DNA from: Pseudomonas fluorescens
GTDB taxonomy: Bacteria; Pseudomonadota; Gammaproteobacteria; Pseudomonadales; Pseudomonadaceae
Direction: 5' to 3'
DNA length: 64,000 bases
Assembly (NCBI RefSeq): GCF_000730425.1
Contig: NZ_CP008896.1
Coordinates: 4,216,001 to 4,280,000 of the forward strand
Made by a program: the position numbers and the translations under genes. Position 1 is the stretch's first letter. Each line of letters begins with the position of its first letter. Shown here one piece after another: positions 57,755-64,000 of this stretch. The notes under the pieces are model-generated. The model did not search any database, was not told the DNA's origin, and saw nothing but the letters and a program-made list of their open reading frames with translations.

Positions 57755-58867
57755 ATGACCACTTTGCACAGCACGCCTCGCGCTGACGGCTTCCATATGC
57801 CAGCCGAGTGGGCACCCCAGACCCAGGCCTGGATGATCTGGCCCGAGCGCCCGGACAACTGGCGCCTGGGCGGCAAGCCGGCGCAGGCCGCCCATGTGGC
57901 GGTGGCCAAGGCCATTGCGCGTTTTGAACCGGTGACCGTCGCGGTTTCCGCAGGCCAGTACGAAAACGCCCGGGCACGCCTGGATGTGCCGAATATTCGC
58001 GTGGTGGAGATGTCCAGCGACGATGCGTGGGTACGCGACAGCGGGCCAACCTTTGTGATCAATGACCAGGGCGAAGTCCGTGGCGTCAACTGGGATTTCA
58101 ACGCCTGGGGCGGGTTTGACGGCGGCCTGTATGTACCGTGGAACCGCGATGCCCAGGTGGGCGGCAAGATCCTTGAGATCGAGCGCAGCCCGCGTTACCG
58201 CACTGAGGGTTTTGTGCTCGAAGGCGGCTCGATCCACGTCGATGGTGAAGGCACCCTGATCACGACCGAGGAATGCCTGCTCAACCGCAATCGCAACCCG
58301 CACCTGGATCGCGGGCAGATCGAAGCGGTACTGAGTGCCAACCTGGCTGTGGATAAGATCATCTGGCTGCCTGACGGCCTGTTCAACGATGAAACCGACG
58401 GCCATGTGGATAACTTCTGCTGCTACGTGCGCCCGGGCGAAGTGTTGCTGGCCTGGACCGATGACCCGCAAGACCCGAACTATGCACGCTGCCATGCCGC
58501 CATGGACGTGCTGCAAAACAGCACCGATGCCAAGGGCCGCGCATTTACCGTGCATAAAATGCCGATCCCGGGGCCGCTGTACGCTACTGAGGAAGAATGC
58601 GCCGGTGTCGACCCGGTGGATGGTTCCCAGGAGCGTAATCCGACCGTGCGACTGGCCGGCTCCTACGTCAACTTTCTGATCGTCAACGGCGGCATCATCG
58701 CGCCGAGCTTTGATGATCCGTTGGACAGCCGTGCCCAGGAAATCCTCCAGGGCCTGTTCCCGCAACATGAAGTGGTGATGGTGCCAGGCCGTGAGCTGTT
58801 ACTGGGCGGGGGCAATATCCACTGCCTGACCCAACAACAGCCTGCGCCGCACAAAAACCGAGGGTAG
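57755..58867 (+). CDS. aguA: Agmatine deiminase
   Basis: AguA converts agmatine to N-carbamoylputrescine and ammonia. The 370-residue protein has the PAD-fold motifs [22 protein letters not shown] near the start, [24 protein letters not shown] and the catalytic Cys at 357 in [16 protein letters not shown]. It is in one operon with aguB and ends before a strong terminator. Confidence 0.96.
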   Translation: MTTLHSTPRADGFHMPAEWAPQTQAWMIWPERPDNWRLGGKPAQAAHVAVAKAIARFEPVTVAVSAGQYENARARLDVPNIRVVEMSSDDAWVRDSGPTFVINDQGEVRGVNWDFNAWGGFDGGLYVPWNRDAQVGGKILEIERSPRYRTEGFVLEGGSIHVDGEGTLITTEECLLNRNRNPHLDRGQIEAVLSANLAVDKIIWLPDGLFNDETDGHVDNFCCYVRPGEVLLAWTDDPQDPNYARCHAAMDVLQNSTDAKGRAFTVHKMPIPGPLYATEEECAGVDPVDGSQERNPTVRLAGSYVNFLIVNGGIIAPSFDDPLDSRAQEILQGLFPQHEVVMVPGRELLLGGGNIHCLTQQQPAPHKNRG

Positions 58868-58933
58868 TTGTAACAGGCGATTTCGTTGTGACATGACGGA
58901 TCGCTGGCCAGTGCGCCAGGCAACAACAGCAAG

Positions 58934-58964
58934 CCCATGGCCCGTCGGGGTCGTGGGTTTTTTT
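58934..58964 (+). terminator. Terminator of the aguBA operon
   Basis: Stem CCCATGGCCC (58934-58943) and GGGTCGTGGG (58948-58957), paired with two G-U wobbles, is followed by TTTTTTT. It lies 67 bases after the aguA stop. Confidence 0.8.
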
Positions 58965-59085
58965 GTACCTGCAGGCCTATAAACCGGGCACCTGGGCGTA
59001 GTGCTTGTATCGGCGTGATGACTGCACAGTTCTGTCATAAACCTTGAGTAAGTTAGCCGCTCAAGCAGTAGGAGAGAGCGCTGAA

Positions 59086-59298
59086 ATGAACGCCGATATC
59101 AACCTTGTCTATAAACGCGCGCCCCATCCCCTGGCAGTGCGGGGTGACGCGATTCACGCACTGGCACTCTGGTTGAAGGCAAATGGCTCGCGGCGCATCA
59201 GGCAGACTGATCCGCGACGGGTGATGCGTGAGCGCTATCCGGCGGGGTTGTTCAGTGAGGATGAAGTGCAGATGCTGTGCGAATTGATCCAGGACTGA
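59086..59298 (+). CDS. Small hypothetical protein
   Basis: This 70-residue protein starts at the ATG at 59086 with AGGAGAGA upstream. It is basic in the middle (WLKANGSRRIRQTDPRRVMRERYP) and acidic at the end (FSEDEVQMLCELIQD). No domain, signal peptide or membrane helix is visible. Codon use is typical of the genome. It stands alone after the aguBA terminator. I do not know its role. Confidence 0.7.
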   Translation: MNADINLVYKRAPHPLAVRGDAIHALALWLKANGSRRIRQTDPRRVMRERYPAGLFSEDEVQMLCELIQD

Positions 59299-59318
59299 AT
59301 ACCCGGATGTGAGGCTTG

Positions 59319-59346
59319 TGTAGGAGCTGGCAAGCCAGCTCCTACA
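59319..59346. repeat. Perfect palindrome, likely two-way terminator
   Basis: Perfect 12-bp arms TGTAGGAGCTGG (59319-59330) and CCAGCTCCTACA (59335-59346) with loop CAAG. It is a REP variant placed between the convergent small gene and the siderophore receptor. Confidence 0.85.
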
Positions 59347-59369
59347 GGAAGTGGTAGCAGTGGGGTGGG

Positions 59370-61454
59370 TTAGAAGTTATAGGTCCCGGTCACGACCAGG
59401 CTGCGCGGGTCACCGAACTGAATCTGGTTGGCGCTGGTTGCCGACGCGTAGTACGTCTTGTCGCTGATGTTGTTCAGCGCCGCTTTTACATCCCATTCCT
59501 TGTGCCGGAACCCTGCCAGTGCGTCCCAGCGGCCATATCCGGGCAGCACCACAGTATTGGCGTTATCGGCATAACGCTCGCCCACCAGGGTCAGGCCGGT
59601 CTCGGCGTACCAGCCCATCTGCGGTTTCCAGGTGACAAACAGGCTGGCGTTGCGCTTGGCCACGTCGCTGATGCGTTTGCCTTCAAAGCCGTTGTTGTCT
59701 TTCACCACCTTGGCATCCTGCAAGCCGACGCCGCCGCGCACGTACCAGTTGCCGGCGATTTTGCCGGTGGTGGTCAGTTCGACCCCTCGGGAACGTTGTA
59801 TACCGCTGAGCAGGGTGATCAACGGGTTCTCCGGGTCGCGGGTGCGGCGGTTGTACAGTTCCAGCTCATACACGGCCAGGGTGGTGCTCAGGCGGTCGTC
59901 GAGCCAATCGCTCTTGACCCCGATTTCCTTTTGCTTGGTCAGCTCGGGGCTCAGGTCGTTGGCATTTCCCGCAGCATTCGGGGTGATGCCGATCAGGCCG
60001 CCGCCGGTAGGGGAAAACGTCTTGCTCCAGGACGCGTAGAACGAGTGGTTCTCAACCGGCGTCCACACCACGCCCAGCCGTGGGCTGGTGTTGTGGCTGT
60101 CGACCTTTTGCCGAACGTTGGTGATCTTATTGGTGGTGTCCACTTCAAAACGGTCGTAGCGCAAACCGGCGAGCACCTGCCACTGATCGTTCAGGCGCAG
60201 TTGGTCCTGCACGTACAGGCCCTGGCTTTCGACTTCGGTGTGGTTGTTGCTGGAGATTTTCACCGGTCCGGTATGGCTCAGGTGCCGGTTGGGGCGGTTC
60301 AGATCAAGGCCGGGCACTGTTGCAGTTACCGCGCTGTACAGCTTCGGATCGCGGCGCTGGCTGCCCAACTCCACACCGGTCAGCAGGCGGTGTTCCAGGC
60401 CAAAGGTGTCGAAGCCACCTTCGAGCTCGACGTTGTTGAACACATTGCGCGTCGTCAGGTCTTGCTGCCAGCGCTGGCGCGCGACCTGGTTGGTCACCGG
60501 GTTGTAGCCGGTCTGGTAAGTGTTGTCGAAATCACTGTCGAGCTTGAACACGCCCAGAGTGTGGCGCAGTTGCCAGGTGTCGTTGAGTTCATAGGCGAGC
60601 TTGGAGCGCAGGGATTGGGTGGTGTCGTCGATATAGTCACGAGGGTCGCCGTACGTGGTGTCGCGGCTCACATTGGCCGGACGACCGCGCACGCCAGGGA
60701 TACCGCGGTCCGGGGTGCGGTCGTAGCGGCTGTATTCGTACTGCACCAGCCAGTTCAGTTGTGGGGTCAGTTGCCAGCTTATCGACGGCGCAAACAGTTT
60801 GCGGTTGCCGCTGATATTGTCGCGGAAACTGTCAGTGTCCTCGTTGCCCATGTTCAGGCGCAGGCTGATGTTCTCGGTAGGGTCGGCGCTCAAGTCGGTG
60901 TACAGGCTACGCAGCCCGTTCGTGCCGCCCTGGGCTTCGATGCTGGAAGCACGCCCGGCCTGGGGCAGCTTGCTGACGCGGTTGACGATCCCGCCCTGGC
61001 CGCCGCGCCCGTACAACACGGCGGCGGGGCCCTTGAGCACGTCGATGCGTTCGATGTTGTGCAGGTCGCGCACGTATTGGCTGTCGTCACGGATGCCGTC
61101 GAGGTAGAAATCGCTGCTGGCTTCGAAGCCGCGGATGCGCAAGCTGTCAAAGCGCGTATCGGCACCGCTGCTGACGTTGGGGATCCCACTCAAGGCCTGG
61201 CCCAGGTCATTGGTACCGTAGGCGCGCAGGTTGTCGGTTTTTACCGAGTCGATCGCCTGGGGCACGTAGCGCACTGGCGTGGTCGTGCGCGTGGCTGTGT
61301 TGGTGTCTTTGACACGTGGATCGTCCTCGTCAGCTTCGGCGCTGATGGAGGTGGCGGGCAGTGTGGTGGCGGCGCAGGCAAATCCGGCGCACAGCAGTGC
61401 AGAAAGCCCAAGGGTCATGGGCGTCAGGCGAGGGGCAGGCATTGAGGGGCGCAT
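59370..61454 (-). CDS. TonB-dependent siderophore receptor (Fiu-like)
   Basis: This is an outer-membrane receptor for ferric siderophores. The 694-residue protein has a signal peptide (LSALLCAGFACAATTLPATS), a plug domain at about 60-160 (RVKDTNTATRTTTPVRYVPQ; RIRGFEASSDFYLDGIRDD; VLKGPAAVLYGRGGQGGIVN) and a beta-barrel ending in the aromatic VTGTYNF. No N-terminal signalling domain is present, so it does not act through a FecI/FecR-type pathway. The start at 61454 or 61442 is open. A Fur box lies just upstream. The ligand is probably a catecholate siderophore. Confidence 0.9.
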   Translation of the reverse strand: MRPSMPAPRLTPMTLGLSALLCAGFACAATTLPATSISAEADEDDPRVKDTNTATRTTTPVRYVPQAIDSVKTDNLRAYGTNDLGQALSGIPNVSSGADTRFDSLRIRGFEASSDFYLDGIRDDSQYVRDLHNIERIDVLKGPAAVLYGRGGQGGIVNRVSKLPQAGRASSIEAQGGTNGLRSLYTDLSADPTENISLRLNMGNEDTDSFRDNISGNRKLFAPSISWQLTPQLNWLVQYEYSRYDRTPDRGIPGVRGRPANVSRDTTYGDPRDYIDDTTQSLRSKLAYELNDTWQLRHTLGVFKLDSDFDNTYQTGYNPVTNQVARQRWQQDLTTRNVFNNVELEGGFDTFGLEHRLLTGVELGSQRRDPKLYSAVTATVPGLDLNRPNRHLSHTGPVKISSNNHTEVESQGLYVQDQLRLNDQWQVLAGLRYDRFEVDTTNKITNVRQKVDSHNTSPRLGVVWTPVENHSFYASWSKTFSPTGGGLIGITPNAAGNANDLSPELTKQKEIGVKSDWLDDRLSTTLAVYELELYNRRTRDPENPLITLLSGIQRSRGVELTTTGKIAGNWYVRGGVGLQDAKVVKDNNGFEGKRISDVAKRNASLFVTWKPQMGWYAETGLTLVGERYADNANTVVLPGYGRWDALAGFRHKEWDVKAALNNISDKTYYASATSANQIQFGDPRSLVVTGTYNF

Positions 61455-61481
61455 CCGTAAGAGGGAGGGAAATAACGCGCG

Positions 61482-61501
61482 AATGATAATGCTTGCTATT
61501 T
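61482..61501 (-). promoter_or_regulatory. Fur box of the siderophore receptor gene
   Basis: Reading the coding strand, AATAGCAAGCATTATCATTC resembles the 19-bp Fur consensus GATAATGATAATCATTATC, with the strongest match in GCATTATCATT. It ends about 28 bases before the receptor ATG, a usual position for iron repression. Confidence 0.7.
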
Positions 61502-61680
61502 GCGTACGTTAATTATTCCTGCGTTTCGCCCCTTGATAAATATTTCAAATTGTTTCTGGGTGTGATTTTTATGGAATTTTACACCCCATGGAAAATGCGT
61601 TACCTGCCAGCGGCTTATTCACGGGATGAATTGGGCGAGCGTATATATCGCGTAAATAATGGCTAAATAATATCGCTTAG

Positions 61681-62872
61681 GGAAACTCTGAAAAAGACTT
61701 CCAAATCTGGTGAGATACGGCTGTCCCACGAACTGAACGGTTGAGCCCCGATGAAGCAAATGTCTTTCGCTGATGCCGAGTACGCAGGCAAACGTAAGCA
61801 GACCCGCCGTGAGCGTTTCCTGATTGAGATGGATCAGGTCGTGCCCTGGAAAGGCCTGATTGCGTTGATCGAGCCGCATTATCCGAAGGGTGAAGGCGGT
61901 CGTCCGGCGTATCCGTTGATGGCCATGCTGCGGGTTCATCTGATGCAAAACTGGTTCGGCTACAGCGATCCGGCGATGGAAGAGTCCCTCTACGAAACCA
62001 CGATTCTGCGCCAGTTTGCCGGGCTGCATTTGGATCGGATTCCGGATGAAACCACGATCCTCAACTTCCGCCGGCTGTTGGAAAAACATGAGCTGGCCGG
62101 TGGGATTTTGCAGGTCATCAACGGCTATTTGGGCGACCGAGGTTTGCTGCTGCGTCAGGGAACTGTGGTCGATGCGACGATCATTCATGCGCCCAGTTCG
62201 ACCAAGAACAAGGACGGTAAACGCGACCCCGAAATGCACCAGACAAAGAAAGGAAATCAGTACTATTTCGGGATGAAATCGCACATCGGTGTCGATGTTG
62301 AATCCGGTCTGGTACATAGCGTGGTGGGCACGGCGGCGAATGTGGCGGACGTGACTCAGGTCGATCAGTTGCTGCATGGCGAGGAAACTTACGTCTCTGG
62401 CGATGCCGGTTACACCGGCGTGGAGAAGCGTGCGGAGCATCAACATCGCCAGATGATCTGGTCGATCGCAGCGCGCCCCAGCAGCTATAAGAAGCATGCA
62501 AAAAAGAGCCTGATCGGTCGCATGCGCCGCAAAATCGAATACGCGAAAGCTCAAGTCCGGGCCAAGGTTGAGCATCCATTCAGGGTGATCAAGCGCCAGT
62601 TTGGTTATACGAAAGTCCGCTTCCGAGGCTTGGTGAAAAACACCGCGCAGCAGACCACACTGTTTGCCTTATCGAACCTGTGGATGATGCGAAAACGACT
62701 GTTGAATGCAGGCGAGGTGCGCCTGTGATGTGGACAATGAGCCCTGAAAAGGTGCTATTCCGCAAAAAACAGTGAACTGACAGGAGGAAAGGTCTGATTT
62801 TCGATTAAGTCGGTGTTTTTTGAACCTCAGACAGCGAGGCCGTTAAAAACGGCTGCTTACTTCAGACCTTCC
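61681..62872 (+). mobile_element. IS5-family insertion sequence with TTAG target duplication
   Basis: A 1192-base element holds one transposase gene and is bounded by imperfect inverted repeats: left end GGAAACTCTGAAAAAG (61681-61696) against right end, read inward, GGAAGGTCTGAAGTAAG. TTAG lies directly on both sides (61677-61680 and 62873-62876), the 4-bp duplication expected of IS5-type elements. The element appears intact. Confidence 0.9.
61751..62728 (+). CDS. IS5-family transposase
   Basis: The 325-residue protein is a complete IS5-type DDE transposase. It has the N-terminal DUF772 region (LMAMLRVHLMQNWFGYSDPAMEESLYE), the first Asp in TVVDATIIHAP, the second in VSGDAGYTG, and the Y-(2)-R-(3)-E-(6)-K like C-terminal region (AKVEHPFRVIKRQFGYTK). 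No stop or frameshift is seen, so it is probably active. Confidence 0.93.
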   Translation: MKQMSFADAEYAGKRKQTRRERFLIEMDQVVPWKGLIALIEPHYPKGEGGRPAYPLMAMLRVHLMQNWFGYSDPAMEESLYETTILRQFAGLHLDRIPDETTILNFRRLLEKHELAGGILQVINGYLGDRGLLLRQGTVVDATIIHAPSSTKNKDGKRDPEMHQTKKGNQYYFGMKSHIGVDVESGLVHSVVGTAANVADVTQVDQLLHGEETYVSGDAGYTGVEKRAEHQHRQMIWSIAARPSSYKKHAKKSLIGRMRRKIEYAKAQVRAKVEHPFRVIKRQFGYTKVRFRGLVKNTAQQTTLFALSNLWMMRKRLLNAGEVRL

Positions 62873-63106
62873 TTAGACTTTTTTTGCCTAAATACAGACG
62901 ATTCACTAAATTGACAGGTAGTTGAGGGCACGGATAGGATTCGCCTCAACGCCTGTGGCTAACCGCCATGACTTCTCCAATATTAAAGGCCTGCGGCGTA
63001 TTTCAGTCGTCCGCAGGCCTTTTGTTATCCGGGGAAAGTCGATACAAAAAAAGCTAACGGAGTCAGGTGTCACAGCGCGTACTCAACCAGTAATAGGAAT
63101 AAGAAA
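62729..63106. other. Region between the transposase and the porin
   Basis: The first 144 bases are the IS right end. Beyond the TTAG copy lie a sigma-70-like promoter, a hairpin terminator and about 80 bases of porin leader. No protein gene is visible. Confidence 0.6.
62947..63026 (+). ncRNA. Candidate small RNA or leader RNA upstream of the porin
   Basis: TTGACA (62911-62916) and TAGGAT (62935-62940) with an 18-base spacer form a plausible sigma-70 promoter. About 45 bases beyond the expected start lies a hairpin with perfect 12-bp arms AAAGGCCTGCGG (62985-62996) and CCGCAGGCCTTT (63011-63022) followed by TTG. This would yield an 80-base RNA with no reading frame. It could also be an attenuator in the porin leader. 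The transcription start is inferred. Confidence 0.45.
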
Positions 63107-64000
63107 ATGTTGAATAAACGGATGGGTCTGCTTGCTCTGGGGATTTTGAGCGCTACTCAGGCAATGGCAAACGACCAGGAGCAATCCAAAGGCTTCGTGG
63201 AAGGCAGTCACCTGAACATCGCGGCGCGTAATGCGTATATCAGCCGCGATTACAAAGATGGTGGTCAGGATAAAGCCGAGTGGGGCCAAGGCTTCATCGG
63301 TAAGTTCGAGTCCGGCTTCACCCAAGGCACCGTCGGTGTGGGTGTGGACGTGATCGGCCAATACGCCATCCGTCTGGACGGTGGTAAAGGTCGCAGCGGC
63401 GCTGGCGGCATCAACTTCTTCAAGCAAGGCGACAGCGGCGCAGCACCACACGACCTGGCCAAGGGCGGCGCAGCCGTCAAGGCACGCATCTCCAACACTG
63501 TGCTGAAGTACGGTGACCAGATGCCAGCCGTACCTGTCCTGCAGTACGACAACTCCCGTCTGTTGTCGGAAACCTATACCGGTACCTCGATCGTCTCCAA
63601 AGAGATCAAGGGTCTGGAGCTGCAAGGTGGTTACTTCACCAAGGAAGCCCAAAAAGGCGCCGAAGGCACCGACAGTGGCAACCTGAAAAACATCGCCTAC
63701 CTGGGCGGTAGCTACAAGTTCACCGAAAGCCTGTCGGCCGCGCTGTACGCTTCCGACATGGAAGACGTGCTGAAGAAGCAATACGTCAACGTCAACTACG
63801 TGCTGGCCCTGCCACAAGAGCAGTCGCTGACGTTTGACTTCAACGGCTACAAGACCAAGCTGGACAAGAGCTTCGCCCAGCTGACCCAAGGTGATGCTGA
63901 CGCCCGCGACAACAAAATCTGGAGCCTGGGCGCCACTTGGGCCTTCGGTCCGCACAGCCTGACCCTGGCTCACCAGCGCAGCACCGGTGACACCGGCTAC
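63107..64000 (+). CDS. OprD-family outer-membrane porin, 3' end outside the window
   Basis: The ATG at 63107 (MLNKRMGLLALGILSATQAMA) opens a frame that is still open at base 64000, 298 codons in. The signal peptide ends at AMAND, followed by the OprD pattern GFVEGSHLNIAARNAYISRD, then beta-strand segments typical of this porin family (GFTQGTVGVGVDVIGQYAIR; GGYFTKEAQKG). OprD porins of about 420-450 residues carry amino acids, peptides or aromatic acids; the substrate cannot be told from this part. GGAATAAG precedes the start. Confidence 0.92.
   Translation, partial: MLNKRMGLLALGILSATQAMANDQEQSKGFVEGSHLNIAARNAYISRDYKDGGQDKAEWGQGFIGKFESGFTQGTVGVGVDVIGQYAIRLDGGKGRSGAGGINFFKQGDSGAAPHDLAKGGAAVKARISNTVLKYGDQMPAVPVLQYDNSRLLSETYTGTSIVSKEIKGLELQGGYFTKEAQKGAEGTDSGNLKNIAYLGGSYKFTESLSAALYASDMEDVLKKQYVNVNYVLALPQEQSLTFDFNGYKTKLDKSFAQLTQGDADARDNKIWSLGATWAFGPHSLTLAHQRSTGDTGY

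Noticed and set aside
20615..59346. Repeated palindromes that might suggest a CRISPR array
   Set aside because: Copies are kilobases apart, paired as inverted repeats and lack regular spacers; they are REP/REPIN elements.
61571..61666. 31-codon frame just left of the IS
   Set aside because: Too short, no good ribosome site, and it ends before the IS, so it is not a gene cut by the insertion.
1..64000. Search by eye for tRNA, rRNA and tmRNA
   Set aside because: No cloverleaf with TTCGA-type arm or rRNA-like stretch noticed; a covariance-model scan would be decisive.

Overview
The window is a piece of a Pseudomonas chromosome, most likely of the P. fluorescens group. The signs are high GC content, the gene order ompR-envZ-rimK-rimB-hslR-hslO-pckA, the dctBD, aguBA and oprD-type genes, and many REP/REPIN palindromes between genes. 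At the left edge it carries the right end of an integrative conjugative element.

Positions 1-8300 hold the end of a conjugation operon of the Tn4371-like ICE type (trbE partial, trbJ, a small lipoprotein, trbL, trbF, trbG, trbI and a DUF2274 gene) followed by a strong terminator. The element ends inside a chromosomal gene for an SfnB-like acyl-CoA dehydrogenase-fold sulfur-acquisition enzyme. An 8-bp motif TTTTTTGT lies exactly where the SfnB reading frame turns into unrelated sequence, and I take it as the attachment site.

Positions 8300-22300 are rich in sulfur and osmolyte genes: the sfnB remnant, a cystine-type ABC transporter with D-cysteine desulfhydrase (dcyD), an EpsC-type serine acetyltransferase, a BetT choline transporter behind a BetI-like operator, the taurine set tauABCD and gshA. 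Together they cover uptake of cystine and sulfonates, sulfide release, cysteine precursor synthesis and the first step of glutathione synthesis.

Positions 22500-33500 are core genes: a hotdog thioesterase overlapping tex, the OmpR/EnvZ two-component system, the ribosome-modification pair rimB-rimK, hslR, a PAP2 phosphatase, hslO (Hsp33) and pckA. Positions 33600-36300 are more accessory: an unknown protein followed by a DUF1493 (acyl-carrier-like) membrane protein, and a DUF2135/TPR gene broken by one in-frame TAG.

Positions 36400-47400 hold a recQ-family helicase, a glycine-zipper protein, an orphan terminator that may end a small RNA, a formate-dehydrogenase-like molybdoenzyme with fdhD and a LysR regulator, a BON-LysM protein, and a divergent nucleotide housekeeping set (yrfG-like, nudE, cysQ). 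Positions 47300-53400 hold dctD-dctB behind the dTDP-rhamnose genes rfbB-rfbA-rfbD, without rfbC in the run. A 969-residue three-domain protein (kinase-like, degenerate M23-like, class III aminotransferase) comes next, then aguB-aguA for putrescine from agmatine.

The right end has a Fur-box-controlled TonB siderophore receptor, a complete IS5-family insertion sequence with a TTAG target duplication, a promoter-terminator pair that may be a small RNA, and the start of an OprD-family porin running off the edge. I saw no rRNA, tRNA or CRISPR array.
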